Positions 1 to 7,839 of a stretch of 64,000 nt of DNA are shown here, piece after piece (position 1 is the stretch's first letter; each line of letters starts with the position of its first letter). The translations under genes were made by a program, and so were the position numbers. This DNA is from JACRIM01 sp038042195 (GTDB taxonomy: Bacteria; Planctomycetota; Phycisphaerae; UBA1845; UTPLA1). The stretch covers positions 24,405-88,404 of the forward strand of contig JBBTET010000061.1 of assembly GCA_038042195.1 (NCBI GenBank). Direction: 5' to 3'. The notes under the pieces were generated by a model. The model did no database searches. It had not been told where the DNA came from and saw only the letters and a program-made list of their open reading frames with translations.

Positions 1-707
1 GTGTCCAGGGTCTTCTCGCGGGCCTTCAGGGCTTCGTCATGCGTCTTAAAGGTGCGGCCGACGACCATGTACTTCACTTCCTTGGCGTTCTTGCAGCAGG
101 TCTCGATCTCTTCTTTGGTCATGGCGACGGCCTTGGCCTTGGCGCCATCCTTGGAGCAGCAACCGTCCGCCTTGGCGACGGTGGCGGTGGTCTTCGCGCC
201 ACCCTTGCAACAGGCGGAGCCTTCGGCCTTTGCGGTCTTGGTCTCGCCCTTGGCGCAGGTGCCTTCGGACTTGGCTGAGACGGTCGCGCCCTTGGCGGCC
301 TTCTCGGCACAGCAGGAGGTCTTGTCCTTGCAGAGCATGACCTTGCCATCCGCGACGCAGGCGACCGTCATGTAGTTTTCGACGTACTGCTCGCTTACAT
401 CAGCGAGGGCGGCCATGGCCTTGTCCTTGTTTTCAAACTTCTGATCGGCGACCTGGAAAATGATCCCGGTCTTTGCTTCCTTGGCGGCTTTGGCAGCAGA
501 CATGCAGCAGTCGTAACTCTTACCGCTGACCATCATGGCCATCGTTGGGAAACCTTCGGTGGTGCCGCCGCACGTTTTGGTGCAGGAGCCTTCGGACTTA
601 GCCATCTTGGCCTTGTCGCCGGAACAGGCGGGGCCGGCATATACGGTGGCGGCGGTGAAACTACACACGCAAGCCATCGCCAGTGCAAGATTCGTCATTC
701 GTCGCAT
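1..707 (-). CDS. Cys-rich secreted protein (3' end beyond the window)
   Basis: An open frame of 235 codons runs off the left edge of the window. The start is ATG at 707, with AAGGAG about eight bases upstream. An N-terminal hydrophobic stretch ending VYA-GPA (cleavage near residue 24) looks like a signal peptide, so the product is probably periplasmic. The mature part is Lys/Ala-rich and carries five CC pairs (residues 67-68, 132-133, 167-168, 183-184, 204-205). Residues 67-100 and 204-231 share the pattern CC-Ala/Lys-rich-helix-[IM][FV]xVxx[QR]xFxx-x-D-x-A, so a small domain appears duplicated with a low-complexity linker between. Paired cysteines suggest metal or heavy-metal binding, which is inference. 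I recognise no named family. Its length is unknown because the 3' end is missing. Confidence 0.75.
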   Translation of the reverse strand, partial: MRRMTNLALAMACVCSFTAATVYAGPACSGDKAKMAKSEGSCTKTCGGTTEGFPTMAMMVSGKSYDCCMSAAKAAKEAKTGIIFQVADQKFENKDKAMAALADVSEQYVENYMTVACVADGKVMLCKDKTSCCAEKAAKGATVSAKSEGTCAKGETKTAKAEGSACCKGGAKTTATVAKADGCCSKDGAKAKAVAMTKEEIETCCKNAKEVKYMVVGRTFKTHDEALKAREKTLD

Positions 708-1026
708 GTACGTTCTCCTTTGGGATTGATCCCTGTTCGTATGAGTTCGGGGGCACCTTGCCACCGAATCAGTTTTCCATCATCAAATGACACGATTCCC
801 TGATGGCCAAAATCATCACGCGAGTTGGATCATCAGACAACCGTTTCGCATTATAGCGGAATAGACCCGACTACGCCCTTGTGGTTGGGGTTGCCAGGGC
901 GGACCGCCATGCTCATTAAATCGTGGCCGGTGGCGTGATTATTCCCGCTAACTTGGAAATCAAATTGGGTGCCTCAGCGCGAATGCGTAACTCCATTGGT
1001 CTGCCGCAGTTATAATGCACAGCGGC
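708..1026. other. intergenic region, divergent promoters
   Basis: This gap separates the divergently transcribed Cys-rich gene and miaA. A TATAAT hexamer lies at 1011-1016, just before miaA; I see no convincing -35 partner. No coding signal or RNA gene was recognised. Confidence 0.5.
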
Positions 1027-1983
1027 ATGGCAACAAACGGGATCATATCGGATGGCGGGCGTCCGCCGATTGTGCTTCTTCTCGGATGCACGGCATCGGG
1101 TAAGTCGTCGACCTCCATTTCGCTTGCTCAGCGGATGAAGGCCGAGATTCTTTCGATTGACTCGATGCAGGTCTATCGCGGGATGGACATTGGGACGGCC
1201 AAGGCGTCGTTGGAGCTTCGGCAGGAGGTGCCGCATCATTTGATCGACGTGGCCGAGCCGAGCGAGCTGTTCAGTGTGGCGCGATTCGTGGAGTTGGCGG
1301 ATGAGGCCATCGCGTCGGTGGCGTCGAAAGGTGGGCGCATCCTCGCGACGGCGGGGACACCGCTCTATTTGATGGGGCTGATGTATGGGATGTTTGAGGG
1401 GCCGTCGGCGGATGAGGCGTTTCGTACGGAGCTTCGTCGGCGCGTGGACGTTGAAGGATTGCCAGCGCTCCATGCGGAGTTGCTGCGGGTTGATCCGGAT
1501 GCGGCAGCGAGGATTCACCCGAACGACCTCAAGCGGATCGAGCGCGGGCTGGAGGTGTATCACCTGACGGGCGTGCCGCTGTCGGCGCAACAAGGGCAGT
1601 GGGCGGCGGGGATCCTGCGGTATCCGGCCGTGGTGGTGGGGATTCGGCGCGACCGGGAGGAGTTGTCGCGGCGGATTAACAAGCGCGTCCATGAGATGAT
1701 GGACGCGGGGTTGTTGCACGAGGTGAAGCGGTTGCTGGCTGAGCCGGCGGGGATGGGGACACAGGCGCGACAGGCGCTGGGGTATGCGCAGATCATTGAT
1801 TACTTGGAAAAACGCGTGTCGCTGGAGGAGGCGGTGGAGAAGATCAAGGTGCTGACGCGGCAATTCGCGAAGCATCAGCGGACGTGGTTTCATAAGTTTC
1901 CTATGACGCGGTGGGTGGACGTGGCGGGGGATGAGACTGGGGAAGCGATTGCGGAGCGGGTGTTGGCGGTAATCGGGGAGTGA
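1027..1983 (+). CDS. miaA: tRNA dimethylallyltransferase MiaA
   Basis: MiaA transfers a dimethylallyl group from DMAPP to N6 of A37 in tRNAs that read UNN codons, the first step of ms2i6A synthesis in the cytoplasm. The P-loop GCTASGKSS is near residue 20, followed by ILSIDSMQVYRGMDIGTAK, the family's substrate-binding motif. GTPLYLMGLMYG and the conserved C-terminal TRQFAKHQRTWF are also present. The length (318 residues) is normal. An in-frame ATG at 1015 would add four residues, but it overlaps a TATAAT hexamer at 1011-1016. If that hexamer is the -10 box, transcription starts near 1023 and only the ATG at 1027 can be used, on a nearly leaderless transcript. No hfq or mutL neighbour is seen, unlike in proteobacteria. 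Confidence 0.93.
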   Translation: MATNGIISDGGRPPIVLLLGCTASGKSSTSISLAQRMKAEILSIDSMQVYRGMDIGTAKASLELRQEVPHHLIDVAEPSELFSVARFVELADEAIASVASKGGRILATAGTPLYLMGLMYGMFEGPSADEAFRTELRRRVDVEGLPALHAELLRVDPDAAARIHPNDLKRIERGLEVYHLTGVPLSAQQGQWAAGILRYPAVVVGIRRDREELSRRINKRVHEMMDAGLLHEVKRLLAEPAGMGTQARQALGYAQIIDYLEKRVSLEEAVEKIKVLTRQFAKHQRTWFHKFPMTRWVDVAGDETGEAIAERVLAVIGE

Positions 1984-2337
1984 AACCGCAGATTTCACGG
2001 ATTGGCACCGATTGAGTTTGATTGGGTTGGGGGAATTGCGGCAGTTTGTCTGAAGATGGCGCAAGTCTTTCCGACTGCTGAGGTTGTGGGGAGAAGCATG
2101 AATTGAAGATGGTTCGCGGGAAGGGATTCCCGCCAGCGTGGGTGCGAGAGAGGATTCACGCACCAGCGGGGGTCGGATTTTGAAAACAGCCGGCATTTGC
2201 TGGCGTTTGCTGGCACGCAGGGCGAGGCCTGAGGCATGAGTGCGTTCGTCAAAAAAAACTGGGACAAAGTGGGACGAAGAGGGATTTGCTGAGATGGTTT
2301 TGAAGGCATTGGATTTTCCTTGTGGGCGCGGTCGCTG
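1984..2337. other. intergenic region, no gene seen
   Basis: Downstream of miaA there is no credible gene. Long reading frames across this stretch on the minus strand are Pro/Arg-rich shadows. No terminator with a T tract was found. Confidence 0.5.
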
Positions 2338-2540
2338 GGAACGGGGTCCGGGCGACTGGGTCGCACTGTTGCGCAGGCACCTAGTAATCTTGCTCTGCGC
2401 TTCAGTGTCGCTGTGAATTTTGATAGGTCTTTGTTTAGTAAGGAGTTGGAGATATATATGGCGTGGATTGAGCCGGGTTGAGTGCGGTGCGATTCGTGAA
2501 TAGCCGAAATGGTGGGTTGAGGAACAACCCGCCCTACTCA
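2338..2540. repeat. dispersed ~200-bp repeat, copy A
   Basis: This copy matches 4053-4254 in the same orientation, with long identical blocks such as GTCCGGGCGA and GGTGCGATTCGTGAATAGC separated by small differences. It ends in a hairpin, GGTGGGTTG-loop-CAACCCGCC (2511-2533). No coding capacity or transposase is present. It resembles the hairpin-ended intergenic repeats found in many planctomycete genomes; mobility is inferred only from the duplication. Confidence 0.8.
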
Positions 2541-2719
2541 CTCACTGCGCTCCCTGCTGCTGGCCACACGCTCTCCGGCCATTGCGGAGTATTCAGGCAA
2601 TGAGGTAGGAAAGACGGCTCACTACATGGTACGATGGCTCAGTCGGTCGCCGCGGCGACCCCCTGGAGCGAAACGGCCAGCGCGACGGTGGGAGCGTGAG
2701 ATGCTCGCACGGCGGCTGG
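2541..2719. other. intergenic stretch with 16-bp palindrome
   Basis: Between repeat copy A and the stop of the PEP-CTERM gene lies the perfect palindrome GGTCGCCGCGGCGACC (2645-2660). It has no following T run on either strand, so it is not a classic terminator. Confidence 0.4.
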
Positions 2720-3901
2720 TCAGTTAGAGCGCCAGCGCCTCGTCGCGGCGAATAGTCCACCCAAGCCGAGCAGCGCTGCGGCGCTGGGCTCGGGGATGGC
2801 CTGCGTCCACAGCAACGCTTCGTCTCTGCCCGTCACGGTGTTGTGGCCAGCCCCGGCGACGTAGGTGAAGCTGGCATCGCTCCAGATACTTTCGGCACGG
2901 GAATCGGAGAAGTCGACCGGCAGAAACGCACCTAGGTCTACCCACGAGGCGGCGGTGCCGCTCCACAGACTGGCGTGAGTTTGACCTCCCACTACTACGG
3001 TTTGGCCCACCTGTTGGCCCCCGATTACGCCAACGGCATACGACCCAAGCGACCCGACGGGGTCGAGATCCACCCATGAGGCGGAGGTACCGCTCCACAG
3101 ACTGGCGCGAAACTGGCCGCCCACATAGGCAAAGCCCACCTGCTGGCCGCCATCCACGCCGTAGGCCACCGACTGCGACGACCCGCCGGGATTGAGGTCC
3201 ACCCACGAGGCTGCGGTACCGCTCCACAGGCTGGCGTGATCCTCGCCGTCCACATATACAGTGCCCACCTGCTGGCCCCCACTTACGCCCACGGCATACG
3301 ACCCATACGACCCGGCGGGATTGAGGTCCACCCACGAGTCCGCAGTACCGCTCCACAGGCTGGCGTGATCCTCGCCGCCTACGTTTGCTAAGCCCGCCTG
3401 TTGGCCGCCACCGACGCCCCAGGCATACGACTCCAGCAACCCAGTGGGGTTGAGGTCCACCCACGAGGCGGCGGTGCCGCTCCACAGGCTGGCGTGATTC
3501 TGGCCACCCACGGTGGCATAGCCCGCCTGCTGGCCGCCATCCACGCCGGAGGCCACCGACTGCGACGACCCGCCGGGATTGAGGTCCACCCAAGAGGCTG
3601 CGGTGCCGCTCCATAGACTGGCGCGATTCTGGCCACCCACGGTGGCATAGCCCACCTGCTGGCCGCCCCTCACGCCGACGGCCTCCGAGAACGTCGACCC
3701 GGCGGGGTGGAGATTGGTCACGGACCACACCCCAGCACTGGCGGTTGAGGCAAGTGTGCCGGTGGCCAGCACCATCGTGGCGGCGATGGCCCTGATGCAT
3801 ATGCCCATGTACAGGCTACCCATAGCGCCGAGTGTCGATGCGTCGGGCGAAACAGCGGGCGAGTCCGTGCCAATGGCACGGCGCAGTGCGGTCAATGACA
3901 T
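2720..3901 (-). CDS. PEP-CTERM protein with six HAF-like repeats
   Basis: The product is a secreted, probably envelope-anchored protein of 393 residues. The start at 3901 is chosen because GAGGAG lies eight bases upstream and the putative promoter (3957-3985) falls inside any longer frame. A hydrophobic signal region spans residues ~32-57 (ending near STASA). Residues 76-324 are six tandem repeats of 43 residues with the pattern GVxGGQQVGxxxVGGQxxA then SLWSGTAASWVDLNP, similar to the HAF-type extracellular repeats. The C-terminus reads AIPEPSAAALLGLGGLFAA followed by TRRWRSN. This is a PEP-CTERM sorting signal (PEP, transmembrane segment, basic tail) that an exosortase system would process. 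No exosortase gene is in the window. Repeat identity is high at DNA level, so copy number may vary between strains. Confidence 0.85.
   Translation of the reverse strand: MSLTALRRAIGTDSPAVSPDASTLGAMGSLYMGICIRAIAATMVLATGTLASTASAGVWSVTNLHPAGSTFSEAVGVRGGQQVGYATVGGQNRASLWSGTAASWVDLNPGGSSQSVASGVDGGQQAGYATVGGQNHASLWSGTAASWVDLNPTGLLESYAWGVGGGQQAGLANVGGEDHASLWSGTADSWVDLNPAGSYGSYAVGVSGGQQVGTVYVDGEDHASLWSGTAASWVDLNPGGSSQSVAYGVDGGQQVGFAYVGGQFRASLWSGTSASWVDLDPVGSLGSYAVGVIGGQQVGQTVVVGGQTHASLWSGTAASWVDLGAFLPVDFSDSRAESIWSDASFTYVAGAGHNTVTGRDEALLWTQAIPEPSAAALLGLGGLFAATRRWRSN
2930..3676 (-). repeat. six tandem 129-bp coding repeats
   Basis: Six consecutive units of 43 codons lie within the PEP-CTERM gene, each containing the DNA behind ASLWSGTAASWVDLNP. 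Units differ mainly in the linker (for example PGGSSQSVAS versus PTGLLESYAW). The sixth unit is shortened and leads into the C-terminal region. Confidence 0.85.
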
Positions 3902-3956
3902 GTTCTTTCTCCTCAAAGGGCTGGGACTCGGAAGTCGAAGGCCTTGACCGTAAGAC

Positions 3957-3985
3957 AGTGTACCGCATGCCAGAACGCGGTTCAA
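3957..3985 (-). promoter_or_regulatory. putative sigma70-type promoter of PEP-CTERM gene
   Basis: On the minus strand, TTGAAC and TACACT are separated by 17 bases. Each hexamer matches the consensus at four of six positions. The predicted transcription start near 3950 gives a leader of about 50 bases before the ATG at 3901. Confidence 0.4.
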
Positions 3986-4052
3986 AGACAAACGCGTTCA
4001 ATTCGCCGCCCGAATGGTACTTACGGAAGGCGCGGAGGGGATGCGGCCGTCC

Positions 4053-4254
4053 GGAACGGGGTCCGGGCGATTGGGTCGCACTGCTGCGCAGGCGCCTAGT
4101 AGTCTTGCTCATCGCTTCAGTGCGGGGTGTGATTTGTGATAGGTTGTAGTTAGGTAATGAGTTGGGGCGCTTAATGACGTGGATTGGGCTGGTTTGAGTG
4201 CGGTGCGATTCGTGAATAGCTGAAATGGTGGGTTAGGAACAACCCGCCCTACTC
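4053..4254. repeat. dispersed ~200-bp repeat, copy B
   Basis: Direct copy of 2338-2540, beginning GGAACGGGGTCCGGGCGA and ending in the same hairpin, GGTGGGTTAGGAACAACCCG. The two copies bracket the PEP-CTERM gene. Copy B is followed directly by AT-richer sequence that carries the proteasome-like gene. Confidence 0.8.
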
Positions 4255-4313
4255 GACTTGTTCAATTCTAGCGGTATTACAATTAACAGCCTTTTCTATT
4301 CTGCTTTAGGCGT

Positions 4314-5213
4314 TTATCCAGTTTCCGTATTTTTAGGGGGCGGTGGTCCATCTTCACCGGCTGGAGCGCCCTCTTGATTTTGGTTTGCGGCTGTCTTGCC
4401 GAGTTCTTCAACATAGCTCTTAATTCTCTTTTCCGCCCTAGTAGACGCCGCTCTTATTTGTTTTCGGCTCGTCTTGTATATGTCATCCAGCTTTTTTAGA
4501 ACATGATCACCGACTATCAAGATAGAGCCTAACCTCGCTCCATGATAGACCATATCTGTCCCCGTGCCAACTCCTGGCGCAACTTCCGCGTGCCTTTTGG
4601 CGGCATATGTAAGCAGCAGCGTCTCAGGGAGCGGCTTATATCTCGTGTGCCCCGCAAACATCATCTGCGACATTGCGTGCCAGCTTCCAGCCCCTATCGC
4701 GGCAAAGCCAACGCTGTTGTGACACCTAATATCTCCATTATCGGCTTCGTAAATGTGGGCACCGTACTCGTCCTTGCCAGCGAAAATTGTTGACACTCCA
4801 AGAGCCGGGTAATTCAACAACTCTTTTGATATGTCTCTAATCAGCGCCGAGTCTAGTTCGTTTTGACGGGTTATGAAAGTATCATAGGTAAGCCCAAGCG
4901 GAGACAGGTACGCGTTTTCAGCTCTTGTTAAGAGGGCTTTGTTGTAATATTTTCTATGTAACTCAGCAACATCTTCGACTTTCCACCAATTTGTAGGCTC
5001 AGCCGTAATACGAGCCTGAATATCCCTATACACATTTTGAAGTATTTCGTCTTGTATATCAGAGTCGCCCGCCGTCATGGCGACTATGGACCCGGTTAGC
5101 TGTCTCAACTTGCTCCGCTCTGGCTCAAACTGAATGTCTCCAGCGGTCAACATGCGGTCAGACGCCCCAACCACTTGTGAGTTTTCGCAAATCGCGGCGA
5201 TACATACAGTCAC
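4314..5213 (-). CDS. proteasome-like Ntn hydrolase
   Basis: The protein has 299 residues from a GTG start. Removing the initiator Met would expose Thr (MTVCIAAIC), as in proteasome beta subunits and HslV. Numbered from that Thr, Asp18 (GASDRMLTAGD) and Lys34 (ERSKLRQL) sit where the catalytic Asp17 and Lys33 occur, and IVAMTAGDSD follows as in the family's third strand. GFAAIGAGSWHAMSQM resembles the GSG region around Ser129. The C-terminus is a basic helix and then a Pro/Glu-rich tail, without membrane segments. I infer a cytosolic self-compartmentalised or Ntn-type peptidase; the substrate is unknown. It is neither a canonical HslV nor clearly Anbu, and no ATPase partner is adjacent. The gene is visibly more AT-rich than its neighbours, which suggests acquisition. 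Confidence 0.72.
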   Translation of the reverse strand: MTVCIAAICENSQVVGASDRMLTAGDIQFEPERSKLRQLTGSIVAMTAGDSDIQDEILQNVYRDIQARITAEPTNWWKVEDVAELHRKYYNKALLTRAENAYLSPLGLTYDTFITRQNELDSALIRDISKELLNYPALGVSTIFAGKDEYGAHIYEADNGDIRCHNSVGFAAIGAGSWHAMSQMMFAGHTRYKPLPETLLLTYAAKRHAEVAPGVGTGTDMVYHGARLGSILIVGDHVLKKLDDIYKTSRKQIRAASTRAEKRIKSYVEELGKTAANQNQEGAPAGEDGPPPPKNTETG

Positions 5214-5394
5214 AGGATGGCCCTCGCGTGGCTTGGGTGTTGCCTGGCTAGCCTATCATACCCAAAAATCTCGTTTTCATGTTACCTGCCGTGAGGGGAT
5301 ATTTACCAACTACGCAGCGGCGGTAACACTCTGGATGCAGATGTAAACCTGAGCAATCTTATCATGTAGCGGCAGTCTTGTCCGCGGTTTGAAA

Positions 5395-5448
5395 CCCTCA
5401 CCCTGGCCCTCTCCCTCCGCCACGGCGGATGTTCCATCGGGGAGAGGG
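5395..5448. repeat. CTCACCC...GGAGAGGG hairpin repeat
   Basis: CCCTCACCCTGGCCCTCTCC is followed after a short spacer by GGGGAGAGGG, forming a stem. The same family recurs at 6214-6246 and, in shorter form, at 38553-38573. This is a widespread bacterial intergenic repeat type. Confidence 0.65.
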
Positions 5449-5495
5449 AAACGGGGGAGGGATATGGATATGGTGGTGCGTTTTTAACCAGTCCT

Positions 5496-5519
5496 AAAGG
5501 GCTGGGCTAGTAGCCCTTT
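5496..5519. repeat. AAAGGGCT hairpin at the RhuM break point
   Basis: AAAGGGCT and AGCCCTTT are separated by an eight-base loop, followed by GGGGAAGCCCC. The block sits immediately beyond the premature stop of the RhuM frame, so it marks foreign sequence that replaced the gene's 3' half. Confidence 0.5.
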
Positions 5520-5540
5520 GGGGAAGCCCCGTGAACCGGG

Positions 5541-6065
5541 CTAAGTGATGCTGGTGGCGAAGATATCCAAGACCTTCTGATAGAACCGGCGCTCGGAGGA
5601 GCGAATGTCGCGGATGCGCTCCAGCAGTTCGTCGAAGTAATCCTTTTGGCCCTTGCCCGGCGGGTTCTTGAGCCGCTCGTCGTCCATGGTGAACCCCTTG
5701 ACGAGGTATTCACTCAGGCGGGCGGTGGCCCATTGGCGGAATTGGGTGCCGCGATGGCTGCGGACGCGGTAGCCGACGGCGAGGATTGCGGGGAGGCTGT
5801 AATGGCGGAGGGTGCGGGAGACTTGACGTTCGCCTTCGGAACGAACTTGTAAGTAATCCTTACAAGTTGCTTCCTCGACCAGCTCTCCTTCCTCGTAAAT
5901 CGATTTAAGGTGGAGCGTTACGTTCTGAGGAGTCGTCTGAAATAGCTCCGCGATCAGCGCCTGCGTTAGCCAGATCGTTTCATTCTCGAATCGGCACTGG
6001 ATGCGCGTGCGGCCGTCCTCGGTTTGGTAGAGGACGATTTCGGATTGTGGGGTTTCGTCGGGCAT
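5541..6065 (-). CDS. RhuM family protein, C-terminally truncated (probable pseudogene)
   Basis: The 174 residues match the N-terminal half of the RhuM family: IWLTQALIAELFQTTPQNVT, then KSIYEEGELVEEATCKDY, the Y-S-LPAILAVGYRVRS block and GTQFRQWATARLSEYLVKGF. The family is usually about 330 residues. Here the frame stops right after FYQKVLDIFATSI, where other members continue into a long C-terminal domain. The downstream sequence is a hairpin repeat rather than RhuM coding sequence, so the 3' half appears lost. RhuM proteins are often found with mobile or defence loci, but their biochemical role is not settled. It lies back to back with pyrC. Confidence 0.75.
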   Translation of the reverse strand: MPDETPQSEIVLYQTEDGRTRIQCRFENETIWLTQALIAELFQTTPQNVTLHLKSIYEEGELVEEATCKDYLQVRSEGERQVSRTLRHYSLPAILAVGYRVRSHRGTQFRQWATARLSEYLVKGFTMDDERLKNPPGKGQKDYFDELLERIRDIRSSERRFYQKVLDIFATSIT

Positions 6066-6213
6066 TGAGAGGGATTGTGGGAAGGGGCGGTGGGGGAGTC
6101 AAAGGGGGGAGGCGCGGGAATGGATTCCCGGAATGGTGCGTGCGAGAGGGGATTGTCTCCCAGGCGACTCTACGACACGCACGAGCGGGCACGAGCGGTT
6201 ATTCTCACATGTA

Positions 6214-6246
6214 CCCTCACCCCGGCCCTCTCCCACGAGGAGAGGG
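6214..6246. repeat. CTCACCC...GGAGAGGG hairpin repeat, second copy
   Basis: CCCTCACCCCGGCCCTCTCC is followed by CACGAGGAGAGGG, so CCCTCTCC pairs with GGAGAGGG. It lies just upstream of pyrC and could affect its 5' leader. Confidence 0.65.
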
Positions 6247-6275
6247 GGAGGACGTTGGGGCGAATGGATGGTGAC

Positions 6276-7583
6276 ATGAGCAATTTGTTGATTCGCAACG
6301 GGCGGGTGATTGATCCATCGCAGGGGATCGACAAGACGGCGGACGTTTTGATAGAGAATGGGCGGATCGCGGCTATTGGGGGCGGGCTGACGGCGGCGAG
6401 AGGTTCGACGATTGATGCGATGGGGCAGATTGTTTGTCCGGGGCTGATCGACATGCATGTTCATCTGCGTGAGCCGGGCAATGAGGATGCCGAGACGATT
6501 GCCAGCGGGTCGGCGGCGGCGGTGGCGGGGGGGTTTACGTCCATTGCTTGTATGCCGAACACGCAGCCGGCGGTGGACAACGAGGCGATGGTGGAGTTCG
6601 TTTTGCGGCAGGCGGCGCGGGCGGGGTTGTGCAACGTGTATCCCATTGGGGCGATTACCAAACGGCGCGAGGGCAAGGAACTGGCTGAGATGGGGCAGAT
6701 GGTGCGCGCGGGGGCTGTGGGGTTCAGCGACGACGGCGCGGGCGTGGCCGATACGACGGTGATGCTGCGGGCGTTGCAGTATGCGAAGATGTTTGACAAG
6801 CCGCTCATTCAGCATTGCGAGGATGGATCGTTGGCCGAGGGCGGCTGCATGAACTCGGGGCCGACGGCGTTGCGGCTGGGGTTGCCGGGCATTCCGGCGA
6901 TGGCCGAGGAGATGATGATCCAGCGGGACTTGCTCATCGCGGCGAACACGCAGGGGCGTTATCACGTGGCGCATATCTCGACGGCGGGGGCGGTGCAGCT
7001 GGTGCGTGAAGGGAAGCGGCGGAAGGTGTCGGTGACGACGGAGGTGTGCCCGCATCACTTGCTACTGACGGATGATTGTTGCGACACGTATGACACGAAT
7101 TATAAGATGAACCCGCCGCTGCGGTCGGAGTCGGACGTGGAGGCGTGCATCGCGGGGGTGGTGGATGGGACGATTGATTGTATGGTGACGGACCACGCCC
7201 CGCATGATCGGGCGCGGAAGGAACTGGACTTTCAGAATGCGCCGTTTGGGATCGTGGGGTTGGAGGTGGCGCTGGGGTTGTTTGTGAAGGCGTTAGTGGC
7301 ACCGGGGCACTTGGATTGGTCGGGGCTGATCCAACGAATGACGACAAATCCGGCAAGGATTCTTGGTCTGGCAAAGGGGACGCTTCAGGTGGGCGCCGAT
7401 GCGGATGTGACGGTCATCGACCCGGATCGGTCGTGGATGGTCGATCTGACGGAGTTTCGGGGGTTGAGCCGCAATTGCCCGTATGAGGGGTGGGAACTCA
7501 CAGGCCGGGCGACGCACACCATTGTCGGGGGTAGGCTGGTTTTTGCCCTCGATTCGGCGGTCAGTGGCGTCCAGACCGCTTGA
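6276..7583 (+). CDS. pyrC: dihydroorotase (class I PyrC)
   Basis: Dihydroorotase cyclises N-carbamoyl-aspartate to dihydroorotate in pyrimidine synthesis in the cytoplasm. The 435 residues show the zinc-binding start of the amidohydrolase barrel, DMHVHLREPG (~residue 58), CMPNTQPAVD, the bridging-Lys region replaced by the class I pattern GAVGFSDDGAGV, HCEDGSLAEGG, HISTAGAVQLV and the catalytic MVTDHAPHD. Starts at 6264 or further upstream would translate the hairpin repeat, so ATG 6276 (MSNLLIRNGRVIDP) is preferred; GGGGGAGG lies about 23 bases upstream. pyrB is often adjacent in other bacteria but is not seen here. The next gene is unrelated. Confidence 0.92.
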   Translation: MSNLLIRNGRVIDPSQGIDKTADVLIENGRIAAIGGGLTAARGSTIDAMGQIVCPGLIDMHVHLREPGNEDAETIASGSAAAVAGGFTSIACMPNTQPAVDNEAMVEFVLRQAARAGLCNVYPIGAITKRREGKELAEMGQMVRAGAVGFSDDGAGVADTTVMLRALQYAKMFDKPLIQHCEDGSLAEGGCMNSGPTALRLGLPGIPAMAEEMMIQRDLLIAANTQGRYHVAHISTAGAVQLVREGKRRKVSVTTEVCPHHLLLTDDCCDTYDTNYKMNPPLRSESDVEACIAGVVDGTIDCMVTDHAPHDRARKELDFQNAPFGIVGLEVALGLFVKALVAPGHLDWSGLIQRMTTNPARILGLAKGTLQVGADADVTVIDPDRSWMVDLTEFRGLSRNCPYEGWELTGRATHTIVGGRLVFALDSAVSGVQTA

Positions 7584-7839
7584 AACCGGGGGATTGGTTC
7601 ACTCCAAAAGGTGCTCTTGCGTCTCCAGTTTTACTTTGACCACCGGGGACTTCGTGGTACAATCCCGACCGTGATGGCAAGGTTGTGCTGAGGGTTCGCT
7701 TCGACGCGATTCGTGTCACACATGAAGTGGGGAATGACGCTCGCCGTCTCGCCGTGAGGTGTGCGATGAGCCTCGTTGGCATTGCGTGAGTCGTCGTTCG
7801 CGCGATTGGCGCGAAGCTGGACGACCACAGGAGACCCAC

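Larger units (their letters stand above)
5214..5540. other. intergenic region with two repeat-derived hairpins
   Basis: The first half is AT-richer and contains a TATGAT-like -10 hexamer (minus strand, 5255-5260) that could serve the Ntn hydrolase. The second half holds a CCCTCACCC-type repeat and an AAAGGGCT hairpin. No gene was seen. Confidence 0.45.

Noticed and set aside
916..2541. A 541-codon minus-strand frame across miaA and the repeat
   Set aside because: Its product is Pro/Arg/His-rich, has no family motif and runs antisense to miaA; it is a high-GC shadow.
2645..2660. Perfect palindrome GGTCGCCGCGGCGACC considered as terminator
   Set aside because: No T run follows on either strand, and it contains a common GC-rich restriction-like sequence; left as an unexplained palindrome.
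2724..3800. Alternative minus-strand frame through the PEP-CTERM gene
   Set aside because: Arg/Trp-rich shadow of the tandem repeats; the signal peptide and PEP-CTERM tail are in the other frame.
6099..7058. Long minus-strand frame opposite pyrC
   Set aside because: His/Arg/Pro-rich antisense translation without motifs.
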